Assembly: GCA_963718305.1 (NCBI GenBank)
Contig: CAVQZG010000001.1
Location: forward strand, 124,001-188,000
DNA: 64,000 nucleotides
Direction of reading: 5' to 3'
From: RYN-230 sp963718305
GTDB taxonomy: Bacteria; Actinomycetota; Actinomycetes; Streptosporangiales; Streptosporangiaceae
Of this stretch, positions 16,587-25,234 are shown piece after piece (positions within the stretch are counted from its first letter, which is position 1; every line of letters begins with the position of its first letter). The notes beneath the pieces were generated by a model, which saw nothing but the letters and a program-made list of their open reading frames with translations, searched no databases and was not told the DNA's origin. The position numbers were made by a program, and so were the translations under genes.

Positions 16587-17402
16587 ATGCGCAGCATGTG
16601 GAAGGGAGCCATCTCCTTCGGCCTCGTCACGATCCCGGTCAAGCTCTATACCGCGACTGAGCAACGGGATGTTTCATTCCGCCAGGTGCACGCCGAGGAC
16701 GGCGGCCGGATCCATTTCCGCCGGGTCTGCTCCGTGGACGGCGAGGAGGTCCCGTTCTCCGATGTGGCCAAGGGATACGAGCTGCCGGACGGCGAGATGG
16801 TCGTGCTGACCGACGAGGATTTCGCCCACCTGCCGCTGCCCACCACCCGCAGCATCGAGGTGCTGAACTTCAGCCCGGCCGACCAGGTGGACCCCATCTT
16901 GTGGAACCGGAGCTACTACGTGGAACCCGAGCCGGCCGGGGCCCGGGCCTACGTGCTGCTCCGGGACGCGCTGGACCGCTCGGGCAAGGTCGCCGTGACC
17001 AAGGTCGCGCTGCGCCAGCGTGAGTCGCTGGCCACCCTGCGCACCCGCGACGGCCTGCTGGTCCTGGAGACGATGCTGTGGCCCGACGAGGTGCGCGTCC
17101 CGGACTTCACGTTCCTGGACACCGACATCGACGTCCGCGCCCAGGAACTGCGCATGGCGACTTCGCTCATCGACTCGATGACCGAGGACTTCGAGCCGGA
17201 TGAGTACCGCGATTCGTACCGGGAGGCGCTGCAGGAACTGGTCGAGGCCAAGGTCGAGGGCCGCGACGTGACCCCGGCCCCGGAGCCCGCCCCGGCGGAG
17301 CCGGCCAGCCTGCTGGACGCGCTCCAGGCCAGCCTGGACGCGACCACCAAGGAGCGCCCGGCCGCCGCCAAGCGCCGGCCGGCCCGCAGGGCCAGTGCTT
17401 AG
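16587..17402 (+). CDS. ku: non-homologous end-joining protein Ku
   Basis: 271 residues. MRSMWKGAISFGLVTIPVKLY is the bacterial Ku signature, followed by HFRRVCSVDGEEV, LTDEDFAHLPLPTTRSIEVLNF and YYVEPEPAGARAYVLLRDAL. Ku homodimers bind double-strand break ends and recruit LigD; no ligD is in the window. The C-terminal 40 residues are Ala/Pro/Lys/Arg-rich (KERPAAAKRRPARRASA), a DNA-binding tail common in actinomycetes. The divergent FAD reductase starts 113 nt away. The stop codon lies inside a tandem repeat. Confidence 0.95.
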   Translation: MRSMWKGAISFGLVTIPVKLYTATEQRDVSFRQVHAEDGGRIHFRRVCSVDGEEVPFSDVAKGYELPDGEMVVLTDEDFAHLPLPTTRSIEVLNFSPADQVDPILWNRSYYVEPEPAGARAYVLLRDALDRSGKVAVTKVALRQRESLATLRTRDGLLVLETMLWPDEVRVPDFTFLDTDIDVRAQELRMATSLIDSMTEDFEPDEYRDSYREALQELVEAKVEGRDVTPAPEPAPAEPASLLDALQASLDATTKERPAAAKRRPARRASA

Positions 17403-17456
17403 AAAGACAGTGCCTAGAAAGACCAGTGCCTAGAAAGACCAGTGCTTAGCAGGACC
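17392..17456. repeat. tandem 16-17 bp repeats over the Ku stop codon
   Basis: About four imperfect copies of CAGTGCCTAGAAAGAC. The first copy includes the Ku TAG stop, and each copy carries a TAG in some frame. Looks like recent slippage duplication; no function suggested. Confidence 0.8.
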
Positions 17457-17538
17457 AGGGCCAGCCCCGGCTCCTCCGCACCGGAAACCGTCCCAGTAAC
17501 CTGACTCAGCCAGGGATCCACGACTTGGGTGGCTGCTG

Positions 17539-18519
17539 ATGAGACAACGCACGCTCGGCCAGGGTCTGTCCGTCGCCGAACTGGGCCTCGGCTGCATGGG
17601 CATGAGCCAGTCCTACGGTTCTCCCGACGACCGCGAGTCGGTGGCCACCATCCACCGGGCCCTCGATCTCGGCGTGACCTTCCTGGACACCGCGGACGCG
17701 TACGGCCCGTTCACCAACGAGCGCCTGGTCGGCGGGGCCATCAAGGGCCGGCGGGACGAGGTCGTGCTGGCCACCAAGTTCGGCAACCAGCGGCTGCCCG
17801 ACGGCAGCCGGACCGTCAACGGCCGGCCCGAATACGTGCGCGAGGCCTGTGACGCGTCCCTGGAGCGGCTGGGCACCGACCATATCGACCTCTACTACCA
17901 GCACCGGGTGGACGGCACCGTCCCCGTGGAGGACACCTGGGGCGCGATGAGCGAGCTGGTCCAGGCGGGCAAGGTCCGCTACCTCGGCATCTCCGAGGCG
18001 GCGCCGGCCACCGTGCGGCGGGCTCACGCGGTGCACCCGATCGCCGCGGGCCAGTACGAGTACTCGCTGTTCAGCCGGGAGCCAGAGGACGACCTGCTGC
18101 CGGTGCTCCGCGAGCTGGGCATCGGCCTGGTGTCCTACAGCCCGCTCGGCCGCGGCCTGCTCACCGGGTCGCTGGACGCCTCGGGGGAATTCGGGGCGAC
18201 CGACTTCCGCCGCGGTCACCCGCGGTTCGAGGGCGAGAACTACGACCACAACCTGGCCATCACGGCCCGGGTGGCCGAGCTGGCCCAGGCGGCCGGGGTC
18301 ACCCCGGCTCAGCTGGCCATCGCCTGGGTGCTGGCCCAGGGGAACGACATCGTCACCATCCCGGGCACCAAGCGGCGCGGCTACCTGGAGCAGAACGCGG
18401 CCGCCGCCGACCTCGTGCTCGCCCCGGAGGACCTCATCGAGCTGAGCAAGGCGGTGCCGCGCGACGCGATCGCCGGAGAGCGCTACCCGGCGTCGTTCAT
18501 GGCCCACGTGGGCCTATGA
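17539..18519 (+). CDS. aldo/keto reductase
   Basis: 326 residues. TIM-barrel AKR signature: ELGLGCMGMSQSYGSPDD, FLDTADAYGPFTNERLVGGAI (Asp, Tyr of the tetrad), VVLATKFGNQ (Lys), DLYYQHRVDGTVPVEDT (His), ISEAAPATVRRAH, YSPLGRGLLTG and IVTIPGTKRRGYLEQN for NADPH binding. Closest to the AKR13/YhdN-type group of general aldehyde reductases; substrate not predictable. Only 25 nt separate it from nagA, so it may belong to the amino-sugar operon. Confidence 0.92.
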   Translation: MRQRTLGQGLSVAELGLGCMGMSQSYGSPDDRESVATIHRALDLGVTFLDTADAYGPFTNERLVGGAIKGRRDEVVLATKFGNQRLPDGSRTVNGRPEYVREACDASLERLGTDHIDLYYQHRVDGTVPVEDTWGAMSELVQAGKVRYLGISEAAPATVRRAHAVHPIAAGQYEYSLFSREPEDDLLPVLRELGIGLVSYSPLGRGLLTGSLDASGEFGATDFRRGHPRFEGENYDHNLAITARVAELAQAAGVTPAQLAIAWVLAQGNDIVTIPGTKRRGYLEQNAAAADLVLAPEDLIELSKAVPRDAIAGERYPASFMAHVGL

Positions 18520-18544
18520 GAGCCAGCACTGTGGCCTGCCGCTC

Positions 18545-19696
18545 GTGATCATTACTGCCCCGCGGGTCATTACCGCGCTGCCGGATGCCCCGGTGCTGGA
18601 GCCCGGGTACGTGGTGACGGCCGGGGACCGCATCACCGCCGTGGGCCAGGACCGGCCGCCCGGCCCGCCGGACCTGGAGCTGGACGCGGGCGTGCTCGTC
18701 CCGGGGCTGGTGGACCTCCAGGTCAACGGGTACTTCGGGGTCGAGATGCAGGCCGCCGACCCGGCCGGCTGGGCCACCGTCATGGAGCGGCTGCCCGCCA
18801 CCGGCTGTACGGCGTTCCTGCCCACCTTCATCACCGCCCCGGTGCGGCAACTGGCGGACGCCCTGGGGTGCGTTAGGGAATATCTGCCCGTCCGGAGCTG
18901 GCGAGGCGCGCGGGTGCTCGGCGTGCACCTGGAGGGGCCGTTCATCTCGCCGCGCCGCCGCGGCGCGCACAACCCGGACTGGATCGTGCCGCCAGAGCCC
19001 GCCGCGCTGGATGAGCTGCTGGCCGCGGGGGCGGGCCTGGTCCGGCTGGTCACCCTGGCCCCCGAGGTAGCCGGGGGGCTGGCCGCGGTCGGCCAGCTGG
19101 CCGGGGCGGGCGTGCTGGTCAGCGTGGGGCACAGTAACGCCACCGCGGCCCAGGTGGCGGCGGCCGCCGGGGCCGGGGCGCGGATGGTCACGCACCTGTT
19201 CAATGCGCAGCCCGGGGTGAAGTCGCGCGAGCCGGGCGTGGTCGGCCAGGCGCTGGCCGACCCCCGGCTGACCAGCGGCCTGATCGTGGACACCCACCAC
19301 GTGGCGATGGCCAACTGCACGCTGGCCTTCGCCGCCGCGCCGGGCCGGATCTGCCTGGTCACGGACGCGGCCGCGTGCGCGGGCATGCCGCCGGGGGAGT
19401 ACCTGCTCGGCGGGGAGCCGATCACGCTGCCGCCGGGTGCGGGCGTGCCGCCGCGCCGGGCGGACGGCGGCCTGGCCGGATCGGCGTTGCGGATCGACCG
19501 GGCGGTGGCGAACATGGCCGCGGCCGGGGCCAGCCTGTCCGGCGCGGTGGCCGCCGCGTCCCGGGTGCCCGCCGACCTGATCGGCCGGCCAGACCTAGGG
19601 CGCCTCGCCCCCGGCGCCGCGGCCGACCTGGTGTGGCTCGACGATGACCTGCGGGCCGCCGCGACCTGGATCGATGGTGAGAGGGTGTACCCGTGA
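18545..19696 (+). CDS. nagA: N-acetylglucosamine-6-phosphate deacetylase
   Basis: 383 residues from GTG 18545. Amidohydrolase barrel: VPGLVDLQVNGYFGVEMQ (Gln/Asn of the NagA metal region), GVHLEGPFISPRRRGAH (metal Glu), VSVGHSNATAAQ (His), THLFNAQPGVKSREPG (His) and LVTDAAACAGMP (catalytic Asp). Removes acetate from GlcNAc-6-phosphate. Downstream genes (SIS protein, HAD) are within 50 nt or overlap, forming an amino-sugar catabolic unit. Cytoplasmic; no signal peptide. Confidence 0.92.
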   Translation: MIITAPRVITALPDAPVLEPGYVVTAGDRITAVGQDRPPGPPDLELDAGVLVPGLVDLQVNGYFGVEMQAADPAGWATVMERLPATGCTAFLPTFITAPVRQLADALGCVREYLPVRSWRGARVLGVHLEGPFISPRRRGAHNPDWIVPPEPAALDELLAAGAGLVRLVTLAPEVAGGLAAVGQLAGAGVLVSVGHSNATAAQVAAAAGAGARMVTHLFNAQPGVKSREPGVVGQALADPRLTSGLIVDTHHVAMANCTLAFAAAPGRICLVTDAAACAGMPPGEYLLGGEPITLPPGAGVPPRRADGGLAGSALRIDRAVANMAAAGASLSGAVAAASRVPADLIGRPDLGRLAPGAAADLVWLDDDLRAAATWIDGERVYP

Positions 19697-19745
19697 CGAT
19701 GTTTTCGCGGCCTTCAGGACTGTCCGCTCAGCACGGGGGGCGGGC

Positions 19746-20783
19746 GTGACTGAGCCCACCGCGATGCGGACCGAGATCGGGCAGCAGCCGGCGGCGCTGC
19801 GGGCCACGCTGGACGCGCTGGTGCCGCGCAGCGGCGAGGCGGCGGCGCTGGCCCGGGACTGCCGCCAGGTCCTCTTCATCGCCCGCGGCACGTCCGACAA
19901 CGCCGCGGTGTACGGGACCTACCTGCTGCAGGCGCACGCCGGGATGCTGGCCACGCTGGGCTCCCCGTCGATCGCTACCGAGTACCACGGCCGGCTGGAC
20001 CTGTCCGGCGTGCTTGCGGTCGCGCTGTCCCAGTCCGGGGCGACCGAGGAGATCGTGGAGACCCTGGCCTGGGCGCGGGACTGCGGGGCGCGCACCCTGG
20101 CCATCACCAACGGCGGCGGGTCGCCGCTGACCCAGGTGGCCGACCTGGCCTTCGTGACCGCGGCCGGGGCGGAGCTGGCCGTCCCGGCGACCAAGACGTT
20201 CACCACGCAGCTGGCCGCGCTGGCCGTGCTGGCCATCGCGCTGGGCGCGGACCTGGATCGGGGCCTGCTGGCCACGGTGCCCGATGAGATCGAGCGGATG
20301 CTGGCCGGCCCGGACGGGCTGGAGCCGATGGTCGCCGACCTGGCCGGCGCGGCGGGCGTGGTGGTGTCCGGCCGCGGGCACGCGTACGCCGCCGCGCTGG
20401 AGCTCGCGCTCAAGCTGAAGGAGGCCTGCTACCTGCACGCGATGGGGCTGTCCTGGGCCGACCTGCTGCACGGCCCGATCGCGGTGGTGGACGCGAACAC
20501 GCCGGCCATCATCGTGGCGGCCGACTCCGGCCCCGCGCTGCCGGGCAGCATTGAGCTGGCCCGCCGGGTGGTCGCGGCCGGGGCGCGGGCCTACGCGATC
20601 GGCGGCGGCTCCGGCCTGGCCGCGGCGAGCAGCCTCGCGGTACCCGGTCCCCGGCTGCCCGAGTGGCTGGCGCCGCTGGGGCTGATCGTGCCCGGGCAGT
20701 TGCTGACCGAGGCCCTGTCGCGGCGGCGCGGCATCGATCCGGACAGCCCGCGCGGCCTCAGCAAGGTCACCCAGACCGCGTGA
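19746..20783 (+). CDS. SIS-domain sugar isomerase/deaminase (GlmS/AgaS-like)
   Basis: 345 residues from GTG 19746 with a G-rich SD. Tandem SIS domains: QVLFIARGTSDNAAVYGTYL and VALSQSGATEEIVETL in the first, VVVSGRGHAYAAALELALKLKEACYLHA in the second, ending SPRGLSKVTQT, the tail that closes GlmS-type isomerase sites. No glutaminase domain, so it is not GlmS itself; after NagA the likely step is deamination/isomerisation of glucosamine-6-phosphate to fructose-6-phosphate (inference). Stop overlaps the next start (TGATG). Confidence 0.87.
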   Translation: MTEPTAMRTEIGQQPAALRATLDALVPRSGEAAALARDCRQVLFIARGTSDNAAVYGTYLLQAHAGMLATLGSPSIATEYHGRLDLSGVLAVALSQSGATEEIVETLAWARDCGARTLAITNGGGSPLTQVADLAFVTAAGAELAVPATKTFTTQLAALAVLAIALGADLDRGLLATVPDEIERMLAGPDGLEPMVADLAGAAGVVVSGRGHAYAAALELALKLKEACYLHAMGLSWADLLHGPIAVVDANTPAIIVAADSGPALPGSIELARRVVAAGARAYAIGGGSGLAAASSLAVPGPRLPEWLAPLGLIVPGQLLTEALSRRRGIDPDSPRGLSKVTQTA

Positions 20784-21475
20784 TGACCGGGATGACAGAG
20801 CGCGAAGACCCTGAAGGGCCGTCCGGGGAGCCGCGGCGCTTTCACGCCGCCGTGTTCGATCTCGACGGCACCCTGGTGGACAGCGAGACGCGCAGTCATG
20901 AGAGCTGGCGGCACGTGTTCCGGTCCCGCGGCATCGTCCCGGACGACGACCTGATCCGGGCGTTCGTCGGCCGCCGCGGCGTTGACGTCCATGACCTGCT
21001 CCGGGAACAGGTGCCGCAGCACGATCCGGCCGAGCTGATGGCGGCGTCCAGCGCGCACTTCCACGCCCCGCACCAGCCGCCGCTGGGGCCGCTGGCCGGC
21101 GCGGTCGAGCTGGTCCGGCGGATCAGCGCGGCCGGTGTCCCGCTGGCCCTGGTCACCTCGGCGGGCCGCAATTACGCGGAACAGACCCTGACCGAGCTGG
21201 GCGTGCGCCCGCTGTTCTCGGTGGTGGTGACGGCCGGGGACGTGACGGTGGGCAAGCCGGACCCGGAGGGGTACCGGGCCGCGGCCCGCGGGCTGGGCGT
21301 GCTCCCCGCGGCGTGCGTGGTGTTCGAGGACGCCCCGGCCGGCGTGGCCGCGGCCAAGGCCGCCGGCATGTACTGCGTGGCGGTAGCCACCACCCACCCG
21401 CCGGCGGACCTGACCGGCGCCGACCAGGTAGTCCCCGACCTCACCAAGATCACCTGGCCGCTGCCCGTCGCCTGA
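20783..21475 (+). CDS. HAD phosphatase, beta-phosphoglucomutase-like
   Basis: 230 residues from ATG 20783, sharing a base with the upstream stop. HAD motifs: AAVFDLDGTLVDSETRSHESW (I, DxDGT), LVTSAGRNYAEQ (II), GKPDPEGY (III Lys) and VVFEDAPAGVAAAKAAG (IV). Cap domain of the beta-PGM type. Acts on a sugar phosphate; in this operon it might dephosphorylate an amino-sugar or hexose phosphate, but specificity is not visible. Cytoplasmic. Confidence 0.9.
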   Translation: MTGMTEREDPEGPSGEPRRFHAAVFDLDGTLVDSETRSHESWRHVFRSRGIVPDDDLIRAFVGRRGVDVHDLLREQVPQHDPAELMAASSAHFHAPHQPPLGPLAGAVELVRRISAAGVPLALVTSAGRNYAEQTLTELGVRPLFSVVVTAGDVTVGKPDPEGYRAAARGLGVLPAACVVFEDAPAGVAAAKAAGMYCVAVATTHPPADLTGADQVVPDLTKITWPLPVA

Positions 21476-21489
21476 CCGGCTGCGCGCGT

Positions 21490-21561
21490 GACTCTTCACG
21501 CTGAACGTTCGCCTCAACCGGACAAATCACCCGCCAGGACGCACGCCGGGCGTGAAGAGTC
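21490..21561. repeat. 12-bp perfect inverted repeat between convergent genes
   Basis: GACTCTTCACGC at 21490-21501 and its complement GCGTGAAGAGTC at 21550-21561, loop of 48 nt. Located between the 3' ends of the HAD and SDR genes; may be a bidirectional terminator or a remnant repeat. No T run. Confidence 0.6.
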
Positions 21562-21598
21562 GCCGCCAACCATGATCAACGGCGGGCGGGCGCTCCGG

Positions 21599-22360
21599 TC
21601 AGGGCGTGCCGGGCTCGCGGAAGACCTTGTGCTGGGCGGCCTGGGCCCGGGGGCGCAGGACCAGCAGGTCCACGTTCACGTGGGACGGCCGGGTGACCGC
21701 CCAGGCGACGGTGTCCGCGACATCCTCGGCGGTCAGCGGCTCGGACACGCCGGCGTAGACCGCGGCGGCCCGCTCTTCGTCCCCCCGGTAGCGGTTGACC
21801 GCGAACTCGTCCGTGCGCACCATGCCCGGTGCGATCTCGATGACCCGCACCGGCTGGTCGTACAGTTCCAGCCGCAGCGTCCCCGCGATCGCGTGCTCGG
21901 CGTGCTTGGCCGCGACGTAACCTCCGCCGCCCTCGTAGGCGACGAAGCCGGCCGTGGACCCCATCACCACGATGGTGCCGGCGCCGCTGGCGATGAGCCT
22001 GGGCAGCAGCGCCTGGGTGATGTGCAGGGTGCCCAGTACGTTCACGTCGAACATGGCCTGCCATTCGGCGGGGTCACCCTGGGCCACGGTGTCCGCGCCG
22101 AACGCCCCGCCGGCGTTGTTGACCAGCACGTCGCAGCGGTCCAGTCGTTCCGCGAATCCGTCGACCGCGGCGCGGTCGGTCACGTCCAGGATCACCGGGT
22201 CCGCCTCACCGCCCTTCTCGCGGATCTGCCCGGCCAGCTCGCTGATCCGGCCGGCCCGCCGGGCGGCGAGGATCACCCGGTAGCCGGCCTCGGCCAGCTT
22301 GACCGCGGTAGCCGCGCCGATCCCGCTGCTCGCCCCGGTGATGACCGCAACTGGTGGCAT
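21599..22360 (-). CDS. short-chain dehydrogenase/reductase
   Basis: 253 residues from ATG 22360 (GAGAGG upstream). Classical SDR: AVITGASSGIGAATAVKLAE (Rossmann Gly motif), LVNNAGGAFG, VMGSTAGFVAYEGGGGYVAAKH with Ser...Tyr-x3-Lys and IEIAPGMVRTDEF. NADP(H)-dependent oxidoreductase related to serine/3-hydroxy acid dehydrogenases. Divergent from the ArsR-MFS operon; the shared 170-bp region carries the palindromes listed there. Confidence 0.92.
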   Translation of the reverse strand: MPPVAVITGASSGIGAATAVKLAEAGYRVILAARRAGRISELAGQIREKGGEADPVILDVTDRAAVDGFAERLDRCDVLVNNAGGAFGADTVAQGDPAEWQAMFDVNVLGTLHITQALLPRLIASGAGTIVVMGSTAGFVAYEGGGGYVAAKHAEHAIAGTLRLELYDQPVRVIEIAPGMVRTDEFAVNRYRGDEERAAAVYAGVSEPLTAEDVADTVAWAVTRPSHVNVDLLVLRPRAQAAQHKVFREPGTP

Positions 22361-22460
22361 GAGCCTGCCTCTCCGCTCGTTTCTGCTGGGCTTGCTGGGG
22401 GTGGTCCGGCGATGGGGTGATTGTGTCAGGAATCCGTCCGCCGGCGGAGCTGGCGTCTCA

Positions 22461-22523
22461 TGCAAAGAAAGCTTTGCATATCTCTCTGGACCTCTTCCCA
22501 ACAACCCTTTGCAAAGCTATGTT
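22461..22523 (+). promoter_or_regulatory. operators and -10 box of the ArsR-MFS operon
   Basis: Site 1 is TGCAAAG (22461-22467), 4-nt spacer, CTTTGCA (22472-22478), a perfect inverted repeat. Site 2 is the 10-bp palindrome CTTTGCAAAG (22507-22516). TATGTT (22518-22523) is a -10 box 7 nt before ATG 22531. Site 2 ends one base before the -10 box, ideal for repression by the ArsR protein. Confidence 0.65.
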
Positions 22524-22530
22524 GGCATCT

Positions 22531-23244
22531 ATGACTGATGACTCTGCGGGCCGGCCCGCGAACCGCTCGGTCAAACGGCTCCGGGACCCCCGGGCCCTCC
22601 GGGCACTGGCGCATCCGATCCGGCTGTCCCTGGTCGGGCTGCTGCGGGTCGAGGGCCCGCTGACCGCGACCCGGGCGGCGGAACTGCTCGGCGAGAGCTC
22701 GGCGAGCATGTCCTTCCACCTGCGCCAGCTGGCCAAGTACGGCCTGGTCGAGGAGGCCGGCGGGGGCAGGGGCCGGGAGCGCCCCTGGCGGGCCACGGCC
22801 ATGTTCACCAACCTGCCCGACGTCGCCGAGAACCCTGATCTCGCGGTCGCGGCGGAGCTGCTCAGCTCGGTGATCGCCGAGCGCTACTTCGAGGACGTGA
22901 TGCGCTGGCTGGAGGTCAGGCAGGGCGAGCCGGAAGAGTGGCAGCGCGTGGCCCAGTTCGGCGACACGTACCTGTACCTCACGGCGGAAGAACTGGCCGC
23001 GCTGGGCGAGCAGACCCAGCAGATGATGGACCAGTACATCGACCGGCAGACTCACCCGGAACTCCGTCCGGCGGGCGCCCGCCTGGTCAGCTACCTGCAC
23101 CTGGCCTTCCCGCTGTTGCGGCCGTTCGGCCGCCTGCCGGAGGCCCGCCCGCCAGGCGGGACGGCCACGGCGGAAGAGACCTCCGCTCCGGGCGAGACGG
23201 CCACGCCGCCTGAGGAGGCCCCGCCGGACGGGAGCGACCAGTGA
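22531..23244 (+). CDS. ArsR-family (winged HTH) regulator
   Basis: 237 residues from ATG 22531. LRDPRALRALAHPIRLSLVGLL is the typical start of an ArsR HTH_20 domain, followed by TATRAAELLGESSASMSFHLRQLAKYGLVEEAGG (recognition helix SASMSFHLRQL). No cysteine metal site is present, so it is not a classic arsenic sensor. The C-terminal 35 residues are Pro/Glu/Thr-rich. ATG 22519 is a possible alternative start. The stop overlaps the GTG of the MFS gene by 4 nt. Likely controls its own operon through the flanking palindromes. Confidence 0.9.
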   Translation: MTDDSAGRPANRSVKRLRDPRALRALAHPIRLSLVGLLRVEGPLTATRAAELLGESSASMSFHLRQLAKYGLVEEAGGGRGRERPWRATAMFTNLPDVAENPDLAVAAELLSSVIAERYFEDVMRWLEVRQGEPEEWQRVAQFGDTYLYLTAEELAALGEQTQQMMDQYIDRQTHPELRPAGARLVSYLHLAFPLLRPFGRLPEARPPGGTATAEETSAPGETATPPEEAPPDGSDQ

Positions 23245-24500
23245 GCACCGACGTCGCCCCTGGACGCCGGACGTCCAGGATTCCTCCCCTGCTGCGCGAG
23301 ACCGCCTTCCGGCGGTACTGGGGCGCACAGAGCATCTCCCTGTTCGGCGACCAGATCTCGGCCATCGCGCTGCCGCTGGCCGCGGTGCTCGCGCTGCACG
23401 CCAGCCCGGCCGAGATGGGCTACCTCAGCGCCCTCATCTGGCTGCCCAGCCTGCTGTTCGCCCTGCACGCCGGGGCCTGGGTGGACCGGCGCGGCCACCG
23501 CCGGGTCACCATGATCGCGGCGGACCTGGGCCGGGCCGCGCTGCTGGCCAGCATCCCGGTCTGCTCGGCCCTGGGCGTGCTCAGCCTGGCCCAGGTGTTC
23601 GCGGTGGCGTTCGCGGCCGGGACGCTGAGCATCTTCTTCACCGTGTCCGACGCCGGGTTGTTCGCGGCCCTGGTGCCCAGCGACCAGTACGTGGAAGGCA
23701 ACTCGCTGATCTACCAGAGCCGGGCGCTGGCCGCGGTGGGCGGCCCCAGCGTGGGCGGCCTGCTGGTGCAGGCCCTGTCCGCGCCGTTCGCGCTGGCGGC
23801 TGACGCGCTGTCGTTCCTCGGCTCGGCGTTCTTCCTGAGCCGCATCCACCCGGCCGAGCCGGCCCCGGACCAGGCCAGGCGCCGCGGGGGCCTGAGCGCT
23901 GGCGCCCGCTTCATCTGGACCTCGCCCATCCTGCGGCCCTCGCTGGCCTGCGTGTCCGTGATCAACTTCTTCAACTTCATGTTCATGGCCCTGTTCGTCC
24001 TCTACGCGACCCGGTCCCTGCATGTCCGGCCCGGGCTGCTCGGCGTGGTGCTGGGCGCGGGCGCGGTCGGCGGCGTACTCGGGTCGCTGCTCACCCGGCG
24101 GATCGCGAGCCGGGCCGGGGTCGGCCGGGCCTACCTCATCGGCTGCATCGTGTATCCCGTCCCGGTGCTGCTCGTGCCGCTGGCGGCCGGCCCACGGCCG
24201 GTGATCCTCGGGATGCTGTTCACGGCCGAGTTCGTCTCGGGGTTCGGGGTGATGATCCTGGACATCAGCATCGGGACGATCTTCGCGGCCGTGGTGCCCG
24301 ATCCGCTCCGGGCCCGGGTCTCCGGGGCCTTCCAGGCCGTCAACTACGGCACCCGCCCGGTGGGGGCGCTGGCCGGCGGGGCCGCGGGCACGCTGATCGG
24401 GGTGCACCCGGCGCTCTGGATCGCCGCCGCGGGCGGGACGCTGGGCTTCCTGTTCCTGCTTCCCTCACCGGTGCCCCGCTTCCGCCTGACGGCCCCCTAG
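23241..24500 (+). CDS. MFS transporter
   Basis: 419 residues with about 12 hydrophobic segments. AFRRYWGAQSISLFGDQISAIALPLAAVL and the loop DRRGHRRVTMIAADLGRAALL are typical of the EntS/MFS_3 exporter group; a second loop RRIASRAGVGRAYLIG marks the half repeat. Probably a drug or metabolite exporter, with the ArsR partner sensing the substrate. It overlaps the regulator's stop by 4 nt (GTGA) and the convergent DinB gene by 4 nt at its end. Confidence 0.9.
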   Translation: MSTDVAPGRRTSRIPPLLRETAFRRYWGAQSISLFGDQISAIALPLAAVLALHASPAEMGYLSALIWLPSLLFALHAGAWVDRRGHRRVTMIAADLGRAALLASIPVCSALGVLSLAQVFAVAFAAGTLSIFFTVSDAGLFAALVPSDQYVEGNSLIYQSRALAAVGGPSVGGLLVQALSAPFALAADALSFLGSAFFLSRIHPAEPAPDQARRRGGLSAGARFIWTSPILRPSLACVSVINFFNFMFMALFVLYATRSLHVRPGLLGVVLGAGAVGGVLGSLLTRRIASRAGVGRAYLIGCIVYPVPVLLVPLAAGPRPVILGMLFTAEFVSGFGVMILDISIGTIFAAVVPDPLRARVSGAFQAVNYGTRPVGALAGGAAGTLIGVHPALWIAAAGGTLGFLFLLPSPVPRFRLTAP

Positions 24501-25012
24501 CCCATGGACTTGGCGCCGTCCAGGGACTCCCGGATGATGTCGGCGTGCCCGGCGTGCTGCGCGGTCTCCGCGATCACGTGCAGCAGCACCCGGCGGGCGG
24601 ACCAGCGCGCCCCCTTCTCGAACCAGGGGGCCTCGGGCAGCGGATGCGACGCGTCCAGGTCGGGGAGGGACCGGACCAGGTCGTCGGTGCGCTGCGCCAC
24701 CTGGTCGTAATCCGCCAGCAACCCGGCCAGCGTCTCCCCCTCCAGCATCCGGAATCCATCCACGTAGTTCCCCATGTCCGACTCATCCCAGGCCATGGCC
24801 GACGGGCCCGAAACGATGAACTGGATCCACTGCCGTTCGGTCTGGGTGACGTGCTTGATCGCGCCGCCCACGCACAGCGCGCTGGCGGTGGTGCGCTGCG
24901 CGGCCTGCTCGTCGGTCAGGTCACGGGCGGTGAAACGCAGGAAGTAGCGCTGCTTGGCCAGGGCGCTGAGCAGGTCAGCCCGCTCGCCCGTGGCGACGCC
25001 GGTACTGGTCAT
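24497..25012 (-). CDS. DinB family protein (DUF664)
   Basis: 171 residues from ATG 25012. Four-helix DinB fold: ALAKQRYFLRFTARDLTDEQAAQRTTASALCVGGAIKHVTQTERQW holds the first metal His; RVLLHVIAETAQHAGHADIIRESLDG holds the others. The triad of histidines binds a divalent metal. Such proteins include thiol-dependent enzymes using mycothiol or bacillithiol, but many are of unknown function. An AAGGCGG sequence precedes the start. Confidence 0.9.
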   Translation of the reverse strand: MTSTGVATGERADLLSALAKQRYFLRFTARDLTDEQAAQRTTASALCVGGAIKHVTQTERQWIQFIVSGPSAMAWDESDMGNYVDGFRMLEGETLAGLLADYDQVAQRTDDLVRSLPDLDASHPLPEAPWFEKGARWSARRVLLHVIAETAQHAGHADIIRESLDGAKSMG

Positions 25013-25234
25013 GGTGCCGTCCGCCTTCCCCTCGGTGCCGTGTAAGAGCACGGTACGGCGCGAGGCCGACAGTTTCCGGTCCCTGGCCGGTGAACCGAAA
25101 TTAGCCTCCGCCGGCACATTCATAGGTTCTGCAGAAGTCCTGCCAACAGCGCGCAGAATCCCGCCGGGCAACCTTAGGAACGTCAGAAGCCGGCTGGGGC
25201 CGCCGCCGGCGAGAAGCTTCCAAGGAGAGACGCC

